A stretch of 64,000 nt of DNA from Mimachlamys varia (lineage: Eukaryota > Mollusca > Bivalvia > Pectinida > Pectinidae): the NCBI GenBank assembly GCA_947623455.1, contig OX392536.1:11713282-11777281 (forward strand), given 5' to 3'. Below, piece by piece: positions 1 through 14,319 of this stretch. The position numbers and the translations under genes were made by a program. The stretch's first letter is position 1; every line of letters starts with the position of its first letter. The notes under the pieces are model-generated. The model did not search any database and was not told where the DNA came from. It saw only the letters and a program-made list of their open reading frames with translations.

Positions 1-1150
1 TCGGCCTTTTTATTTTTATTAATTTTCACTTCCAAATTATTTCCACATTAAACTGCCTGACAAATAATTTATGAAACTAATAAGGTTTGGAATATACACT
101 ACATCACACAACACAGTACTTGTGTATACTCTACATCACACAGTACCGTATATATTCAACATCAAACAGTACAGTATATACTCTACATCACACGGTACAG
201 TATATACTCTACATCACACGGTACAGTATATACTCTATATCACACAGTACAGTATATACTCTACATCACACAGTACAGTATATACTCTACATCACACAGT
301 ACAGTATATACTCTACATCACACGGTACAGTATATACTCTATATCACACAGTACAGTATATATTCAACATCACACAGTACAGTATATACTCTACATCACA
401 CAGTACAGTATATACTCTACATCACACAGTACAGTATATACTCTACATCACACGGTACAGTATATACTCTACATCACACGGTACAGTATATTCTCTACAT
501 CACACAGTACAGTATATACTCTACATCACACGGTACAGTATATACTCTACATCACACGGTACAGTATATACTCTACATCACACAGTACAGTATATACTCT
601 ACATCACACAGTACAGTATATACTCTACATCATACGGTACATTATATACTCTACATCACACAGTACAGTATATACTCTACATCACACAGTACATTATATA
701 CTCTACATCACACAATACAGTATATACTCTACATCACACAGTACAGTACATACTCTACATCACACGGTACAGTATATACTCTACATCACACAGTACAGTA
801 CATACTCTACATCACACAGTACAGTATATACTCTACATCACACGGTACAGTACATACTCTACATCACACAGTACAGTATATTCTCTACCTCACACAGTAC
901 AGTATATACTCTACATCACACAGTACAGTATATACTCTACATCACACAGTACAGTATATACTCTACATCACACAATACAGTATATACTCTACATCACACA
1001 GTACAGTATATACTCTACATCACACAGTACAGTATATACTCTACATCACACAATACAGTATATCCTCTACATCACACAGTACAGTATATACTCTACATCA
1101 CACAGTACATTATATACTCTACATCACACAGTACAGTATATACTCTACAT

Positions 1151-1790
1151 CACACAATACAGTATATACTCTACATCACACAGTACAGTATATACTCTAC
1201 ATCACACAGTACAGTATATACTCTACATCACACAGTACAGTATATACTCTACATCACACGGTACATTATATACTCTACATCACACAGTACAGTATATACT
1301 CTACATCACACAGTACAGTATATACTCTACATCACACAGTACAGTATATACTCTACATCACACAGTACAGTATATACTCTACATCACATAGTACAGTATA
1401 TACTCTACATCACACAGTACAGTATATACTCTACATCACACAGTACAGTATATACTCTACATCACACGGTACAGTATATACTCTACATCACACAGTACAT
1501 TATATACTCTACATCACACGGTACAGTATATACTCTACATCACACGGTACATAATATACTCTACATCACACAGTACAGTATATACTCTACATCACACAGT
1601 ACAGTATATACTCTACATCACACAGTACAGTATATACTCTACATCACACAGTACAGTATATACTCTACATCACACGGTACAGTATATACTCTACATCACA
1701 CAGTACATTATATACTCTACATCACACGGTACAGTATATACTCTACATCACACGGTACAGTATATACTCTACATCACACAGTACAGTATA
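1151..1790. repeat. Higher-order block within the satellite, copy 1
   Basis: The order of unit variants here (caatac unit, cggtacatt unit, a rare catagtac unit at 1387, a rare ggtacataat unit near 1550) is repeated almost exactly at 2087-2726. The offset is 936 bp, which is exactly 36 units. This is a segmental duplication inside the array. Confidence 0.85.
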
Positions 1791-2086
1791 TACTCTACAT
1801 CACACAGTACAGTATATACTCTACATCACACAATACAGTATATACTCTACATCACACAGTACAGTATATACTCTACATCACACAGTACAGTATATACTCT
1901 ACATCACACAGTACAGTATATACTCTACATCACACAATACATTATATACTCTACATCACACAGTACAGTATATACTCTACATCACACAGTACAGTATATA
2001 CTCTACATCACACAATACATAATATACTCTACATCACACAGTACAGTATATACTCTATATCACACAATACATTATATACTCTACAT

Positions 2087-2726
2087 CACACAATACAGTA
2101 TATACTCTACATCACACAGTACAGTATATACTCTACATCACACAGTACAGTATATACTCTACATCACACAGTACAGTATATACTCTACATCACACGGTAC
2201 ATTATATACTCTACATCACACAGTACAGTATATACTCTACATCACACAGTACAGTATATACTCTACATCACACAGTACAGTATATACTCTACATCACACA
2301 GTACAGTATATACTCTACATCACATAGTACAGTATATACTCTACATCACACAGTACAGTATATACTCTACATCACACAGTACAGTATATACTCTACATCA
2401 CACGGTACAGTATATACTCTACATCACACAGTACATTATATACTCTACATCACACGGTACAGTATATACTCTACATCACACGGTACATAATATACTCTAC
2501 ATCACACAGTACAGTATATACTCTACATCACACAGTACAGTATATACTCTACATCACACAGTACAGTATATACTCTACATCACACAGTACAGTATATACT
2601 CTACATCACACGGTACAGTATATACTCTACATCACGCAGTACATTATATACTCTACATCACACGGTACAGTATATACTCTACATCACACGGTACAGTATA
2701 TACTCTACATCACACAGTACATTATA
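2087..2726. repeat. Higher-order block within the satellite, copy 2
   Basis: This copy carries the same variant order as 1151-1790, shifted by 936 bp. The rare catagtac unit falls at 2323 and the ggtacataat unit near 2486. Only a few substitutions separate the two blocks. Confidence 0.85.
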
Positions 2727-5700
2727 TACTCTACATCACACAGTACAGTATATACTCTACATCACACAATACAGTATATACTCTACATCACACAATACAG
2801 TATATACTCTACATCACACAATACAGTATATACTCTACATCACACAGTACAGTATATACTCTACATCACACAATACAGTATATACTCTACATCACACAGT
2901 ACAGTATATACTCTACATCACACAGTACAGTATATACTCTACATCACACAGTACATTATATACTCTACATCACACAGTACAGTATATACTCTACATCACA
3001 CAATACAGTATATACTCTACATCACACAATACAGTATATACTCTACATCACACAGTACAGTATATACTCTACATCACACAATACATTATATACTCTACAT
3101 CACACAGTACAGTATATACTCTACATCACACAGTACAGTATATACTCTACATCACACAGTACAGTATATACTCTACATCACACAGTACAGTATATACTCT
3201 ACATCACACGGTACATTATATACTCTACATCACACAGTACAGTATATACTCTACATCACACAGTACAGTATATACTCTACATCACACAGTACATTATATA
3301 CTCTACATCACACAGTACAGTATATACTCTACATCACACAGTACAGTATATACTCTACATCACACAGTACAGTATATACTCTACATCACACAGTACAGTA
3401 TATACTCTACATCACACAGTACATTATATACTCTACATCACACGGTACATTATATACTCTACATCACACGGTACATTATATACTCTACATCACACAGTAC
3501 AGTATATACTCTACATCACACGGTACATTATATACTCTACATCACACGGTACATTATATACTCTACATCACACAGTACATTATATACTCTACATCACACG
3601 GTACATTATATACTCTACATCACACAGTACAGTATATACTCTACATCACACAGTACAGTATATACTCTACATCACACAGTACAGTATATACTCTACATCA
3701 CACAGTACAGTATATACTCTACATCACACAATACAGTATATACTCTACATCACACAGTACAGTATATACTCTACATCACACAGTACATTATATACTCTAC
3801 ATCACACAATACATTATATACTCTACATCACACAGTACATTATATACTCTACATTACATAGTACATTGTACAGTATATACTCTACATCACACAGTACATT
3901 GTACAGTATATACTCTACATCACACAGTACATTGTACAGTATATACTCTACATCACACAGTACATAATATAGTCTACATCACACAGTACAGTATATACTC
4001 TACATCATACAGTACAGTATATACTCTACATCACATAGTACATTATATACTCTACATCACACAGTACAGTATTGCTCTACATCACACAGTACAGTATATA
4101 CTCTACATCACAGAGTACAGTATATACTCTACATCACACAATACATTATATACTCTACATCACACGGTACATTATATACTCTGTATCACACAGTACAGTA
4201 TATACTCTACATCACACAGTACATTATATACTGTACATCACACAATACAGTATATACTCTACATCACACGGTACAGTATATACTCTACATCACACAGTAC
4301 AGTATATACTCTACATCACACAGTACAGTATATACTCTACATCACAGAGTACAGTATATACTCTACATCACACAGTACATTATATACTCTACATCACACA
4401 GTACAGTATATACTCTACATCACACAGTACATTATATACTCTACATCACACAGTACAGTATATACTCTACATCACACAATACATTATATACTCTACATCA
4501 TACGGTACATTATATACTCTACATCACACAGTACAGTATATACTCTACATCACACAGTACATTATATACTCTACATCACACAGTACAGTATATACTCTAC
4601 ATCACACAGTACATTATATACTCTACATCACACAGTACAGTATATACTCTACATCACACAGTACATTATATACTCTACATCACAGAATACAGTATATACT
4701 CTACATCACACGGTACAGTATATACTCTACATCTTACAGTACAGTATATACTCTACATCACACGGTACATTATATACTCTACATCACACGGTACAGTATA
4801 TACTCTACATCTTACAGTACAGTATATACTCTACATCACACGGTACATTATATACTCTACATCACACAGTACAGTATATACTCTACATCACACAGTACAT
4901 TATATACTCTACATCACACAGTACAGTATATACTCTACATCACACAGTACATTATATACTGTACATCACACAATACAGTATATACTCTACATCACACGGT
5001 ACAGTATATACTCTTTATCACACAGTACAGTATATACTCTACATCACACAGTACAGTATATACTCTACATCACACAGTACAGTATATACTCTACATCACA
5101 CGGTACATTATATACTCTACATCACACAATACAGTATATACTCTACATCACACAATACAGTATATACTCTATATCACACAGTACAGTATATACTCTACAT
5201 CACACAGTACAGTATATACTCTACATCACAGAGTACAGTATATACTCTACATCACACAATACAGTATATACTCTACATCACACAGTACAGTATATACTCT
5301 ACATCACACAGTACAGTATATACTCTACATCACACAATATAGTATATACTCTACATCACACGGTACAGTATATACTCTACATCACACAGTACAGTATATA
5401 CTCTACATCCCACAGTACAGTATATACTCTACATCACACAATACAGTATATACTCTACATCACACGGTACAGTATATACTCTACATCACACAATACGGTA
5501 TATACTCTACATCACACGGTACAGTATATACTCTACATCACACAATACAGTATATACTCAACATCACACAGTACAGTATAAACTCTACATCACACAGTAC
5601 AGTATATACTCTACATCACACAGTACAGTATATACTCTACATCATACGGTACATTATATACTCTACATCACACAGTACAGTATATACTCTACATCACACA

Positions 5701-6750
5701 ATACATTATATACTCTACATCACACAGTACAGTATATACTCTACATCACACGGTACAGTATATACTCTACATCATACGGTACATTATATACTCTACATCA
5801 CACAGTACAGTATATACTCTACATCACACGGTACATTATATACTCTACATCACACAGTACATTATATACTCTACATCACACAGTACAGTATATACTCTAC
5901 ATCACACAGTACAGTATATACTCTACATCACATAGTACAGTATATACTCTACATCACACGGTACAGTATATACTCTACATCACACAGTACATTATATACT
6001 CTACATCACACAGTACAGTATATACTCTACATCACACAGTACAGTATATACTCTACATCACACAGTACAGTATATACTCTACATCACACGGTACAGTATA
6101 TACTCTACATCACACAGTACAGTATATACTCTACATCACACAGTACAGTATATACTCTACATCACACAGTACAGTATATACTCTATATCACACAATACAT
6201 TATATACTCTACATCACACGGTACAGTATATACTCTACATCACACAGTACAGTATATACTCTACATCACACAGTACAGTATATACTCTACATCACACAGT
6301 ACAGTATATACTCTACATCACACAGTACATTATATACTGTACATCACACAGTACAGTATATACTCTACATCACACAGTACAGTATATACTCTACATCACA
6401 CAGTACAGTATATACTCTACATCACACAGTACAGTATATACTCTACATCATACGGTACATTATATACTCTACATCACACAGTACATTATATACTCTACAT
6501 CATACAGTACAGTATATACTCTATATCACACAATACAGTATATACTCTACATCACACAGTACAGTATATACTCTACATCATACAGTACAGTATATACTCT
6601 ACATCACATAGTTCAGTATATACTCTACATCACACGGTACAGTATATACTCTAAATCACACAATACAGTATATACTCTACATCACATAGTTCAGTATATA
6701 CTCTACATCACACAGTACAGTATATTCTCTACATCACACAGTACAGTACA

Positions 6751-8189
6751 AGTACAAGGTTGTAATTGTATGTCCATGCCGTAATTGTATCCGAAATAAA
6801 TAAAATACATTTAACTCACAGCAATGTGTGCGACAAACATCGTATTTTGTATATCGGTACATTTTAACGATGTTCTAACATTTATCTTGGTTATAAGAAA
6901 TTACGTGTTCTCGGTTTAAAAAAATGATTTTTTAGTCTTTACTGGTTGCCACATCAAATACATGATATGGCATAGTGCTCTTTTCGCCTAAAGATGGTTT
7001 ATTCTTCTCGCTAAGTTGATAACAATAAGAGAAAGTAAATAAAGAGGAAAGGTTACCGACCTACCCCTTAATATCACATCTCAGTGACGTGGCAATGAAT
7101 AATTTAAAGTTTGGAATATACGATTTCTTATGGTATCACAGAAACATTTATCCGTCGCCAAAACTATCCTCGGCTTTTAGAGGTTACATGTCCTCCAATG
7201 GTGAGGAACCTACTTTAGGATCCGATATAATATAATATAACGGTCATCTCCATCACAAGATGAATGGTTTGACCACTACGTCTTAGGTCAGTGGAGACCT
7301 ACCTGGACAGAAGACATGCCACGTAAGTACTTGTTTTCTCGCCAAAAGTGTCCACAGATTTTTTAAACCAAAACCTTGGAAGATTCCAAAAGCATATGCA
7401 ACATTCAGGAACCTTTATAATGTTATAAATGTACTTTAGGTCACCTGAAACTTTTGTCCGTCGGGATCGTCAATCCGTAAACAATTTACTTTTTCGACTT
7501 TTTCTCAAAAAAACCTTGAACGATTTTGAAGGAAATTTGGCAGGAACCTTCCACGGACGAAGATGGATACACCGAATTGTGAATGATATTATACTAACCC
7601 CAAGGGGACTAGTGAATGGGTCCAAAAGGGGTGCAATTGACAAATATTTCAAAAATCTTCTTCAGTCACAAATATGCTGGAGTCAATTACTCTGCGTACA
7701 TGTAGATGGACGGTGTAAGGTGCTGCCAGACTTCAAGTTCCTTCCTACAGAAGGGGTGGGGTTTACTCTAGTTCATATAGGAAAATGGCACTTACGTGTT
7801 TATTTTATTCATTTCCAGTGAAGAATAATTCAAACTTGGCTGGAATTATATCCAGGAGATGACGGTTTGATAATTTTTAATGTAACCCTGGATGACAACC
7901 CGGGGCTGAGAGAAGCTAGGCCAAATTGTTCAAAATGAACATTCTTCTTATAACCCAGACATACATGCATTGGAATCAAAGCCTCTTATATTATATACAT
8001 ACATTGTAGGTGAATTGTCTTATAACAGTAGCTTTATTTTCGGATTTTACAAAATGTCCTCCATTGATAGGCAATTAATGTGTTAAAATGGCCAGCTGCG
8101 TTTTGAAATTGAGGCAACATTTATATTCTAACACTTTAGCAGCCTCTCAATTGAGTTTATATTGTCATAATACATCTACTTACCAATTT
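6751..8189. other. Intergenic, with a dispersed mollusc-type repeat at about 7435-7830
   Basis: Only one recognisable piece lies here. From 7438 the text 'ggtcacctgaaacttttg' leads into 'gtaaacaattta', 'ttttcgac' and 'gaaggaaatttggcagga', the opening of a repeat type common in bivalve genomes. The 130-codon open frame at 7429-7821 lies on this repeat and resembles no protein I know. The rest of the stretch is AT-rich with nothing identifiable. Confidence 0.5.
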
Positions 8190-9480
8190 TTATTGAAATC
8201 GAGCAACATTATATTTTAACAGTATATGGTGTTTCCTGGCAGTTTGTTGTGTGGCAGTGTCCAATGCCTTCGAGAAGTCCAGGGTGGCGATATCTACTTG
8301 GTTGTCTTGGTAGTACTCTTTGAAGAAATCATTTAGTGTGGTGCGTAATTGAGTTTCGCACGAATATCCCGACCTGAACCCGTGGTTTAGCGATTTTAGG
8401 ATGTTGTTTCTCTCAAGGTACATGCTTTAGGATTTGTCTGCAAATGTGTTCTAAAAGTTTGCTGGTTACAGATGTTAAAGAAACTGGTCTGTAATTTTCG
8501 ACTTAATGTTTGTCGCCTTTCTTGAAAAAACGCATATATACATTGCGTCTCTCCAGTCTTTGGGCATCGTCGGAAAACCACGGTACACTTCTTTGATGTT
8601 TGCATCGTCAGAGAAGTGTACCGTGGTTTTCCGAATATGGTCTTTGGGGAGTTCCCCTGTGTCCACGGTAACTGGAAGATAGTTGCGAGGCTTGGTGCTA
8701 GGAGGTTTGCACACTCCTTTAGTATTCTATTTGGGATGTTGTCATCAACCCTAGTACAATTTTGTATGTTTTACTTGGGTTTATGTTGTTCAGTAGTTTC
8801 TTTACTCCTTCTTGGTTGATTATGAGTGGTGGAATGTCTTGCTTTGCCGATTTGCTTGTTGTTGGTAATGGGTCTGCTGGATTTTCTTTTGTGAACACGG
8901 ATTTGTATTGGTTTATCAGAATCTGAGCTTTTGGCTGACTGTCACCTGATTTTAGTGGTGCAAATCCGAATGAGTCTTGTCTTTTTGATTTCACCTACCT
9001 CCAGAAGGGTTTGGTGTTGTTGTTAGATAGTCCTTCCATAATGTTATTGTTTACATAGTTCCTTTCAGCCTGCCCAAGATGACGTTTGCAGTCTTTTCGG
9101 AAGTGGTGTCTGTAATTATTCCACTTTCCTGTTTTCATGGCTTGCTTGTCGAGTCCTAATTTCTTTTTGAGGATTTTCCTTTCTTTGTGTTTTAGTCATG
9201 GTGTGGAGTGTTTTGATCTTATTTCTCTCGAGGGAATGCAGTCATCCATGTGTTCTTTTAGTTTGTTCTTTAAGTGTGTTCCACAGGTCATGGATACTCA
9301 TGTTGTTCTCGTACATTTCTTTGATGTTTGTTTTTATCTGCGTGGGTGGGGTGTTAGGATTGCTATTCAAAACAACACCCACAGTTTATCAAGTCATCCT
9401 TTTACATTCTTTAAAACCTGAAATCCAGTATGAAGATTTACTCTTGTTTATGTGTATGCCGTCAAAATAGACAGATTTTA
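8190..9480 (-). pseudogene. Decayed non-LTR retrotransposon (reverse transcriptase fragment)
   Basis: Read on the minus strand from 9480 down, broken frames spell a typical LINE polyprotein. First comes the endonuclease-RT linker ('NIKEMYENNMSIHDLWNTLK', then 'NNTKPFWR'). Next is the pre-RT segment near 8990-8740 ('SFGFAPLK', 'YKSVFTKEN', 'GVKKLLNNINPSKT'). Near 8660-8480 is 'TGELPKD...PKDWRDAMYI', and near 8420-8250 the RT core 'LNHGFRSGYSCETQL' and 'QVDIATLDFSKALDT', the degenerate first catalytic Asp motif. Frameshifts and in-frame stops occur between all these pieces, and an inverted duplication sits at 8571-8633. The YADD region is absent. This is a dead copy; the family looks CR1/Jockey-like, which is inference from motif style. 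Confidence 0.85.
8571..8633. repeat. Perfect 22-bp inverted repeat inside the LINE relic
   Basis: cggaaaaccacggtacactt (plus ct) at 8571-8592 is repeated as its exact reverse complement at 8612-8633 around a 19-bp spacer. It falls between RT segments that should be contiguous, so it is a secondary rearrangement. Confidence 0.8.
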
Positions 9481-11104
9481 GTTTTCAGTTTACATCCCCT
9501 TTTTTCATTGGAACAACAAATGATTTGACGTTGCAATATGAATAAGCTATTATGGGTAATATTGTTTCATGGTTTGCGAGTGAACGGCTACTGCACGTTT
9601 CTTTGTTTTTTTTCCACTGAGATTTTCTTACCATACCTGAAAGATCTAGAAATATTAATCAGACCAGTGACCATATACCTTGCAGGCTGATATGTTATCT
9701 CCATAGACAGTCTTACAACCCCCACCGTTCAAAATAAACTCAATACACTCAGGTTTAATAATGTTTCTTTTATTTTTCTTAATGTTTTATTCAATTACAC
9801 ATTCAATTTCTCCTTCACTTTTGTATTCTATCAGGAGGAAATGCATGATGCCCAAGAAGAGCAAACAATTAGCATGCAATAACAATTAGAGATCCCAGAT
9901 AGATCTTGGTGCCCACTGATTGATCTCCATGTACATGTATGTTCTTTTAAAAGTTGGATTTTTTTCCTTCTGTCAACTTTTCTTTTTTTTTTTTTGCTTT
10001 TAATTGTAAGAAGTTCCTCTAAGAAATATTTCAATGATAGTCGTTAGCTTTCAAATCAAAGACAGGTGCCTGTCAGCAATTTTGTTTACTAATTAGTCCC
10101 AAAATCAAAAGGGCACAACTAGGCACCAAGGGGAACATATACATGAAATTTGAGAACGATTCACCCAGTACTTCTCTAAATAGCCGTAATAAGAATTATT
10201 TAAGTACTGATGATGGTTGGTGGAGAGATCACAGACACAGGGCGATTTAAAAATATAGCACTATAAATGCATTAATAAATAGGACAGGAGCTACCAAAGG
10301 GGGATAACTCGTTTTCTGTCATCAGACAAAAACATGTCACCGTGTCTACTTTGTAGTAACACTGGTGAAATGGTGTTCTGATTAATAGGAAACACTGTGG
10401 AAAGTAACAGAACACAACTTACACTAATTCAGTAAAAAAATAAACACATGGGAAAGTAAAGATTCAGTGTATTCTTATCTTAGTATGTATTACAATGTAT
10501 ATCAAGTAAGTGAGGATATAGTATTCATAATGTCAGTGACTTTGTATGAATTTGTTGTACTCTATATGTATAATGTATTCACATTTACCATGTCCTCTCA
10601 AAATAAACAAGATATCTGTATAGCAAGTCAGCATAAATAAAATGTATCCTTTTACTTATATACATAAACATATCTACATACCTCTATATCTGTGACTACC
10701 AGAACTTACATACATGTTAATAGTCTTACACTACCAAGCATACTTTCCAACAACGAAAGAAAATTCCTGATAACAGATGAAAATGGTACACTTTTAAAAC
10801 AAAATGTCCCGTTTACTATTCTATAGAATGTTCAGCCAACTGAAGGTACTATTCCTGAATTTACTGTTAGTAGTATAAACACTTACATGAAATTCTCGAG
10901 AGGAGAGCTGTATATACAGGCTGGGTTTACAATGTGGGCACCCAGCAAGTTGACAACACAGCATAGATGATTCAAAGACACTAAAAATTGTTATCAATAC
11001 TTACTTCAAGACAGGACTGTCTAGGGTAAAGGAAGGAAGGAAGCAATCAAAACACCGCCTGAAGGACAAATGTGTATTTGGTGTATCTATATATAACTGG
11101 GACA
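9481..11104. other. Intergenic stretch, nothing identified
   Basis: AT-rich sequence with many stops in all frames. I see no coding segments, RNA genes or clear repeats. Confidence 0.5.
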
Positions 11105-11109
11105 CAAGG

Positions 11110-11516
11110 AATGTGGTCAACAGAGAAAAGGAAAGTGGTTAACAGAGAAAAGGAAATTGGCCACTAGAGAAAAGGAAAGTGGTTAACAGAGAAAAGGAAA
11201 TTGGCCACTAGAGAAAAGGAAAGTGGTCAACAGAGAAAAGAAAAGTGGTCAACAGATAAAAGGAAAGTGGTCAACAGAGAAAAGGAAAGTGGTCAACAGA
11301 GAAAAGGAAGGTGGTCAACAGAGAAAAAAGGAAGGTGGTCAACAGAGAAAAGGAAAGTGGTCAACAGAGAAAAAAGGAAGGTGGTCAACAGAGAAAAAAG
11401 GAAGGTGGTCAACAGAGAAAAAAGGAAGGTGGTCAACAGAGAAAAAAGGAAGGTGGTCAACAGAGAAAAAAGGAAGGTGGTCAACAGAGAAAAGGAAAGT
11501 GGTCAACAGAGAAAAG
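11110..11516. repeat. 22/24-bp purine-rich minisatellite
   Basis: Units of gtggtcaacagagaaaagga plus a few bases (22 bp, with 24-bp variants carrying two extra A) repeat to 11516. Successive 24-bp units keep a frame open, so the short open frames at 11201-11707 are repeat artefacts. Confidence 0.93.
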
Positions 11517-11597
11517 GTATTACACTCAGGTGTTACCTGTTCCTCTGTAAGAGCAGAAGTAGCAAAAAAATCCTTCTAAATACTGAAGACCGAGGTA

Positions 11598-11832
11598 GAG
11601 TGTTCAGTTTGTGTACAGACGTTCTCAGTGAGGTTGAGTGTTCAGTTTGTGTACAGACGTTCTCAGTGAGGTTGAGTGTTCAGTTTGTGTACAGACGTTC
11701 TCAGTGAGGTTGAGTGTTCAGTATGTGTACAGACGTTCTCAGTGAGGCAGAGTGTTCAGTTTGTGTACAGACGTTCTCAGTGAGGTAGAGTGTTCAGTTT
11801 GTGTACAGACGTTCTCAGTGAGGTAGAGTGTT
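11598..11832. repeat. 38-bp minisatellite, about 6 copies
   Basis: The unit begins gagtgttcagtttgtgtaca and continues gacgttctcagtgaggtt (38 bp). It is repeated six times with single-base variants and starts about 80 bp after the previous array. Confidence 0.92.
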
Positions 11833-11835
11833 CTG

Positions 11836-12614
11836 TATATATACTTACATACTAACAGTAAACAGTGTGTATTTTATCTACCATCCGAGTGCCCCAAGAC
11901 AAAACCAAATCACATTTTTATATCATAAGTATAGCTCCAACAGTAAAACATATACTTAACTCTCTCTATATAAATCAGTAACCTGCCAAAGCTGTCTTAC
12001 AATAAATAGGAGATAAACATAGCTTCTTAACAACTAACAAACTACATAACCCTTCTCAATGCCTTTTATAGTAAAAATAAACAAAGCAAGTCATTTGTAA
12101 TCAAAACTTAGTTTTGAAGTTCATATCCCCCAAATGTCGCCATCATCAATGTCAAAAACGATCAAACACATAGTCATTTCATTTCACAATATCTGTCTAA
12201 GTACTGTCAAACCACCAATCAATCATTAGGACTTTCTTCAGCGACAACTTAAGCAAAATATTATTGATAACATCTTATTTTAAAATTCATTCTTTAACAA
12301 TTGTGGGATAGCATTGGTCATAAGCAGCATCAAGATCATTCCCCTCCAGGTCAATAAGATTGCCAAAAGGAAAGCACTTCAGCCTGTTCTGTTGCAAAAA
12401 AGATTTGGGTTTAAATCAGGACATATTCAAAATTAGAAAATGAAAATTTTGACATCTAACATAATGACCATGTCATTTATAAATCTGTATATAACAAGCA
12501 GAAAGTGTGTGGATACATTATTTTTATCTACAGTTGGAAGCACCTGAAAAGTCGGCCTCAGAAACTGTAAAACCCTGTAGGGGGTGTATATGGACGTGCA
12601 TGTGAGGGGGTACA
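11836..12614. other. Intergenic stretch, nothing identified
   Basis: AT-rich, with no supported gene or repeat. Confidence 0.5.
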
Positions 12615-12618
12615 ACAG

Positions 12619-12949
12619 AAGTTCTATGTCATACAGGTAAGCTAACATAAGCTCTATGTCACAAAGGTAAGCTAACATAAGCTCTATGTCACACAGGTAA
12701 GCTAACATAAGCTCTATGTCACACAGGTAAGCGAACATAAGCTCTTTGTCACACAGGTTTGTGAACATAAGCTCTTTGTCACACAGGTAAGCTAACACAG
12801 CTCTATGTCACACAGGTAAGTTAACATAAGCTCTTTGTCACACAAGTAAGCTAACGTAAGCTCTATGTCACAAAGGTAAGCTAACATAAACTATATGTCA
12901 CAAAGGTAAGCTAACATAAGCTATATGTCACACAGGTAAGCTAACACAG
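12619..12949. repeat. 30-bp minisatellite, 11 copies, carrying splice-like motifs
   Basis: The unit is gctctatgtcacacaggtaa followed by gctaacataa (30 bp). Most copies contain a perfect donor-like CAG|GTAAG and, just after it, CTAAC, which resembles a branch point. No exon was recognised beside the array. Confidence 0.93.
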
Positions 12950-14317
12950 TACATATATAACTAGATATATTACAGAGTATACTGTTTAGTTAATTGGTAT
13001 CCAATTCCTGATCGTCTGTAGTCAGGGAGATTTTATAAACAGGTATTTTAACACAACTAGACAAACAATACATGACTCCCATTGCTTAATCAAAAAGTAG
13101 CCATACATATTTTTATATTATATAGATGATATCACATATGATGTACCTCATGATGTAGGCCTGTCATGGCCTTAACTTTTCTTGTATACAAGATTCATAT
13201 TCCTAACATAAATGCATATAGGCAATCCTTATAAATTGTTTGTCTGCATTTTCCAGACAATCTAAAATGGCACTAATTTAACAAAACCTTCAACCATGTT
13301 CATGTACAGTATATCATTAGCTTCTTTTCATTCTGGATAGTTACAAAATGTTCTTTTGTTTACAAAGAGGGGAAGAAAGTGTCAAAATTATATACAATTA
13401 TTTCATTTGACATCTATATTATAACAAGCAAGCAAACTTGAATTTTATCAGTATTTAAGTGTAAAACAAAATTCTTGTCGATATTAACACACAACTCGGG
13501 ATTAGCTGTAGAAAACAGAAACTACTTCTACTTTATTAGATACTTGAATAATCCAGTCCCTTTCTGTCACGTAACCATAGTGCTCAAACAATGTATAGAT
13601 AGATTGAAGCTACATGTGAACTGAATATGAACCGAGAGACAGTACATCACTTCTAATCAACACTGGGCAATCATGTCAATTCTAATAAATATTTTTAAAA
13701 GCTTGTCATTTTTTCCTTGAAACTTTTATCTGAGGCTGATTGCTATCATTTAGCTGTACTTTTGAAGCAGATACAAGCTAAAATTGATTATAAAAAGCAT
13801 TGGTGCTGTATACAGAATACATGTGGAGAGACTTGGACTTTATCTTCCTCTAAATTAAGTACCCTGCAGTATAATCTTTCCTTGTTAGTGTGATACATGT
13901 TTGGAATAGTTTTGTGTATAAAAAAAACATCAATTCTGTTGTTGTGTTTTGTTGGGGTTTTTTTGGTATGTTTTTTTTTCCACTTTGTGAAATAAATTGA
14001 TATTTCATGACATTTAATATCAAAGTGAAACCATTTAATATCATGATGGTCATAACTTTGGAAAACCCTTAAAACTCTGAAAAAATCCAGTAACAGAAAT
14101 AATAGTACTTTTAACAATATACTCCAATATAACATCCCTGCTATTTCACTCAAGTCTCTAGACACCATACTAATTGACAAAGACATTCCCACCATAAACA
14201 ATAAATACCAGCCTAGGACTTACACCTCCTGTACAAACTCTGTTGTCCACAGAATACACTGTCCTGCTGGTCTTTGTTTATATATCTGTTGAGTGGCTAT
14301 TACTTGCTAACAGACTT
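12950..14317. other. Intergenic stretch, nothing identified
   Basis: AT-rich with homopolymer runs near 13920-13980. The minus-strand open frame at 13788-14201 has no recognisable family features. Confidence 0.5.
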
Positions 14318-14319
14318 CA

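Larger units (their letters stand above)
88..6750. repeat. 26-bp satellite array, about 255 copies
   Basis: The stretch is an uninterrupted head-to-tail array whose unit reads roughly tatatactctacatcacac followed by agtacag (26 bp). The main variants change the middle to cggtac, caatac or cagtacatt. The unit contains no TAA, TAG or TGA on the plus strand, and 26 is not a multiple of 3, so all three plus frames read the same 26-residue Tyr/Thr/Ser/His-rich repeat. This explains the apparent giant open frames (71-3967 and 4072-6654); the minus strand is full of stops. A few 33-bp units with an extra cattgta-like insertion occur at 3850-3960. I treat the array as non-coding satellite DNA. Confidence 0.97.

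Noticed and set aside
71..3967. 1,298-codon open frame rich in Tyr, Thr, Ser and His
   Set aside because: It is the 26-bp satellite read through; the same peptide appears in every frame and the unit simply lacks stop triplets.
4072..6654. 860-codon open frame
   Set aside because: Same satellite after a frame-breaking set of 33-bp units.
7429..7821. 130-codon open frame
   Set aside because: It overlaps a dispersed mollusc repeat, with no domain and no splice context.
11201..11707. Lys/Glu/Gln-rich open frame
   Set aside because: It comes from the 22/24-bp and 38-bp minisatellites.
12619..12949. CRISPR-like array (30-bp repeats)
   Set aside because: Units are directly adjacent with no spacers, in a eukaryotic genome; this is a minisatellite.
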